A DNA stretch of 64,000 bases from Lachnospiraceae bacterium (GTDB lineage Bacteria > Bacillota_A > Clostridia > Lachnospirales > Lachnospiraceae): assembly GCA_900764695.1 (NCBI GenBank), contig CAAFOY010000051.1, positions 1-64,000 of the forward strand, in the 5' to 3' direction. Of the stretch, positions 61,634 to 64,000 are shown piece by piece (the first letter of the stretch is position 1; every line of letters starts with the position of its first letter). The notes beneath the pieces are model-generated. The model saw nothing but the letters and a program-made list of their open reading frames with translations, was not told the origin of the DNA and did not search any database. The position numbers and the translations under genes are program-made.

Positions 61634-64000
61634 ATGGATATTCAGGTATTTTTAAATGGGTTAGATAAATTATTTGCAAAAAAGGCGATAGATGAGGTGG
61701 AGCCATTTTTAAACGAAAGTATGGAAAATGCAAAAAAAGAAAATGACAAATCAGCTCAGTTTACCATATTAAATGAAATGATGGGATTCTTCAGAGATAC
61801 AAGTCAGTATGACAAGTCTATAAAAGCCTGTAATCAGTGCCTTTCTTTAATGAAAGAGATGAATATTGAAGGAACGGTTGATTATGCTACTTCTTTGCAA
61901 AATATAGCAAATGCTCATCGTGCTGCAGGTAAACTTGAACAGTCGCTTATGTTTTACAATGAGGCAATGAAAATTTATGAAAAAAATATTGAACCAAATG
62001 ATTTTAGAATGGCAAGCATAAATAACAATATAGCCCTTCTATATCAGGAAATGGGAGATTATGTAAATGCAGTAGCGCATTTGAAAATGGCATTGTGTAT
62101 TATTGAACAACTAAGCGATTCCAGAATAGAGGTGGCAGTTACACATTCTAATCTTGGAGCATCTTTGGTTCAGTTAGGAAGAATTGATGAAGCTGTAAAA
62201 CATTTGAATAAAGCATTAGCACTTTTTAGACAGGATGAGGTAAAAGATTTTCATTACAGTGCCGCTTTATCAGCGATGGCATCATTAAAAGCTCAGATAG
62301 GAGAATATGAAGCAGCAGCCAAATTGTATGAGGAAGCCTTAGACGAGATAAGAATTAATATGGGCAAAGGAACTGCATATAAAATAACAGAAGATAATTT
62401 ACGACAGATTTACAGTATTTTAGGAGTTCATACAAATTTAGATTCAGATAAAATAGAAAATGGAGTTGAATTAAGCAGAAAATTTTATGAGACATATGGA
62501 GAACCGATGATTCACGAAAAATTTTCTGATTACGAAAATAAAATCGCAGTAGGTCTTGTTGGTGAGGGCTCGGAGAGGTTTGGATTTGATGATAAATATT
62601 CAAGAGACCATGATTTTGGTGCAGGATTTTGTATGTGGGTTAGCACATCTACATATGATGCAATAGGCAAAGAATTAGAAGAAGAATATGAAAAAATAAT
62701 TTCTGAACATGAAGAAGAATTTATGAAAAAATACGGATTCTTAAATGAAAATGAAAAATCATATAAAACACCAACAGCTGATGGAAGATGTGGCGTATCA
62801 AAAATAGGTGATTTTTATGAAAAATATACGGGATATAAGTTACCACCAAAGACTGTAGGCGAATGGATAGAAATTGATGATTACAAATTAGCGACAGTAA
62901 CTAATGGAACTATATTTAAGGATAATGAAGATAAGTTCTCAACAATAAGAAGTGAGTTCGCAAACATTCCGGAAACAGTAAGAAGAGTTAAAATTTCAAG
63001 AGAATTAGCAGCAATGGCACAGACGGGTCAGAGCAATTACGAAAGGGCAATGGCAAGAAAAGATTTTGTTACTGCGAATATTTGTATTTCAGAATTTATG
63101 CAACATACAATGAAAATTGTTTATTTGCTTAACAGAAAATATGCTCCATATTACAAATGGATGCTTAAGGGAATGAAAGAACTGGAAATTTTGCCGGAGG
63201 TATCTGCGGTATTAAAGGCTTTAGCTGACTTGCCTGACCAAAGAGAAAACTGGGAAGATTATTCATATTCAAGTCGTGATAAGAACGAAAATGATATGAA
63301 AGTTGCAGCAATTGAAATAATCAGCAAGATGATAATAGAACAGCTAATTAAACAAAATATTATCGAAGAAGGCAGTTGCACAACAACATTTTTAAATGAT
63401 TATTCAAGAATAATTATGGAGAATCTGACTTTAAAAAATAAAGAAAACGCCTTTGACAGAGAAAAAGTAATAGATAAAATTATAGATTTGGAGTTTGAAG
63501 CATTTGACAAAGTACAAAATGTAGGTGGAAGAGCGGAATGTCAAAACAATTTTCCAATGTTTTACATTATGCGTAAAAGCCAGTATTTGACATGGACAGA
63601 TGAAATGCTTTCATGCATACTTGAACTGTGGACGGAAAACAGGGAAAAAGGACTGAATATGATTACGGAAAAATATGCAAGGATGATGGAAAGCACTTCA
63701 CCTGATGAATATGCTGAATTTGCAGATAAGCTTCCTGAAAAAACAGAGCAGACAAGAAAAATTGTGGATGAAATTGCAAAGATTCAGGTTGATTGGATGG
63801 AAGAGTTTTCAAAAGAATATCCAAAACTTGCAAACAATGCAAGAGACATAACCAGCGATTCTGATAATTTATATAACACATCTTATGAAACATATTTAAA
63901 AGGTGAGTTGTTGACATATTCAGAAAAATTATTAAAATTGTATGGGCAGTTTGTAATTAATCTTGCAAAAGAAGGCAAAAATCTTGCGGAAATGACAATA
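61634..64000 (+). CDS. TPR / DUF4037-DUF4125-like protein (3' end outside window)
   Basis: The frame is open to the window edge, at least 789 residues. The N-terminal part (about 30-250) is a run of TPR repeats (YATSLQNIANAHRAAGKLEQ, AVTHSNLGASLVQLGRIDEA). A nucleotidyltransferase-like segment of DUF4037 type follows (VGLVGEGSERFGFDDKYSRD and HDFGAGF, about 310-340), with GS and DxD-like residues. A helical C-terminal region resembles DUF4125. The reaction is unknown. It follows znuB by 27 bp with AAAGGACGAG, so it may be in the zinc operon. Confidence 0.75.
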   Translation, partial: MDIQVFLNGLDKLFAKKAIDEVEPFLNESMENAKKENDKSAQFTILNEMMGFFRDTSQYDKSIKACNQCLSLMKEMNIEGTVDYATSLQNIANAHRAAGKLEQSLMFYNEAMKIYEKNIEPNDFRMASINNNIALLYQEMGDYVNAVAHLKMALCIIEQLSDSRIEVAVTHSNLGASLVQLGRIDEAVKHLNKALALFRQDEVKDFHYSAALSAMASLKAQIGEYEAAAKLYEEALDEIRINMGKGTAYKITEDNLRQIYSILGVHTNLDSDKIENGVELSRKFYETYGEPMIHEKFSDYENKIAVGLVGEGSERFGFDDKYSRDHDFGAGFCMWVSTSTYDAIGKELEEEYEKIISEHEEEFMKKYGFLNENEKSYKTPTADGRCGVSKIGDFYEKYTGYKLPPKTVGEWIEIDDYKLATVTNGTIFKDNEDKFSTIRSEFANIPETVRRVKISRELAAMAQTGQSNYERAMARKDFVTANICISEFMQHTMKIVYLLNRKYAPYYKWMLKGMKELEILPEVSAVLKALADLPDQRENWEDYSYSSRDKNENDMKVAAIEIISKMIIEQLIKQNIIEEGSCTTTFLNDYSRIIMENLTLKNKENAFDREKVIDKIIDLEFEAFDKVQNVGGRAECQNNFPMFYIMRKSQYLTWTDEMLSCILELWTENREKGLNMITEKYARMMESTSPDEYAEFADKLPEKTEQTRKIVDEIAKIQVDWMEEFSKEYPKLANNARDITSDSDNLYNTSYETYLKGELLTYSEKLLKLYGQFVINLAKEGKNLAEMTI

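Overview
The window is AT-rich, densely coded DNA from a Gram-positive anaerobe. The best fit is a gut or rumen member of the Clostridia, probably Lachnospiraceae. The evidence is strong purine-rich ribosome binding sites, A/T-ending codons, the CdaA/CdaR pair, a LytR-CpsA-Psr protein, a PdaA-type deacetylase, lipoproteins and a clostridial-type prolyl-tRNA synthetase. No rRNA, tRNA or CRISPR array was recognised. The genus is inference only.

Layout. 1-5.0 kb: the end of a sodium:amino-acid symporter, then a collapsed sulfur/siroheme biosynthesis island. A cysK start is joined to a frameshifted cysN end, intact thiS and thiF-like genes follow, and a hemA start is fused in frame to a hemL end. 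An intact trxB closes the region. 5.3-9.7 kb: ammonium transporter plus PII protein, then a divergent MerR regulator and a DXS-like transketolase that share a promoter with a 19-bp spacer.

9.8-29.6 kb: a probable c-di-GMP-controlled exopolysaccharide and cell-surface locus. It opens with a class-I c-di-GMP riboswitch and terminator. It holds a secreted polymer-like protein, membrane and coiled-coil proteins, a membrane HD-GYP protein, three related glycoside-hydrolase-like proteins (one apparently catalytically dead), a membrane HEAT-repeat protein, a processive family-2 glycosyltransferase, a polysaccharide deacetylase, a BIG2/leucine-rich-repeat protein and a GtrB-like transferase. A 1.1-kb island of nested tandem and inverted repeats (18417-19470) lies inside it.

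29.7-48.1 kb: core envelope genes. These are the c-di-AMP cyclase operon (two membrane proteins, cdaA, cdaR, galE), an LCP protein, an HtrA protease, a structured RNA, a ClpX variant, glycosyltransferases, a nucleotide-sugar dehydrogenase, a DUF2304 protein, a subtilisin-like protease and proS.

49.81-57.57 kb: a 7.74-kb integrated element bounded by 17-bp direct repeats. It carries an integrase, a CI/Cro-like switch with three operators, an excisionase-like protein, a replication initiator beside two iteron arrays, small genes, a phage scaffold protein, a major capsid protein, an ArpU-like protein and a sigma factor. I see no terminase, portal, tail or lysis gene, so it looks like a capsid-encoding phage satellite. 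This is the most unusual system in the window.

57.6-64 kb: a small membrane protein, a Fur-family (probably Zur) regulator with twin operators, a zinc ABC transporter (znuA, znuC, znuB) and the start of a TPR/DUF4037-like protein that runs off the window.
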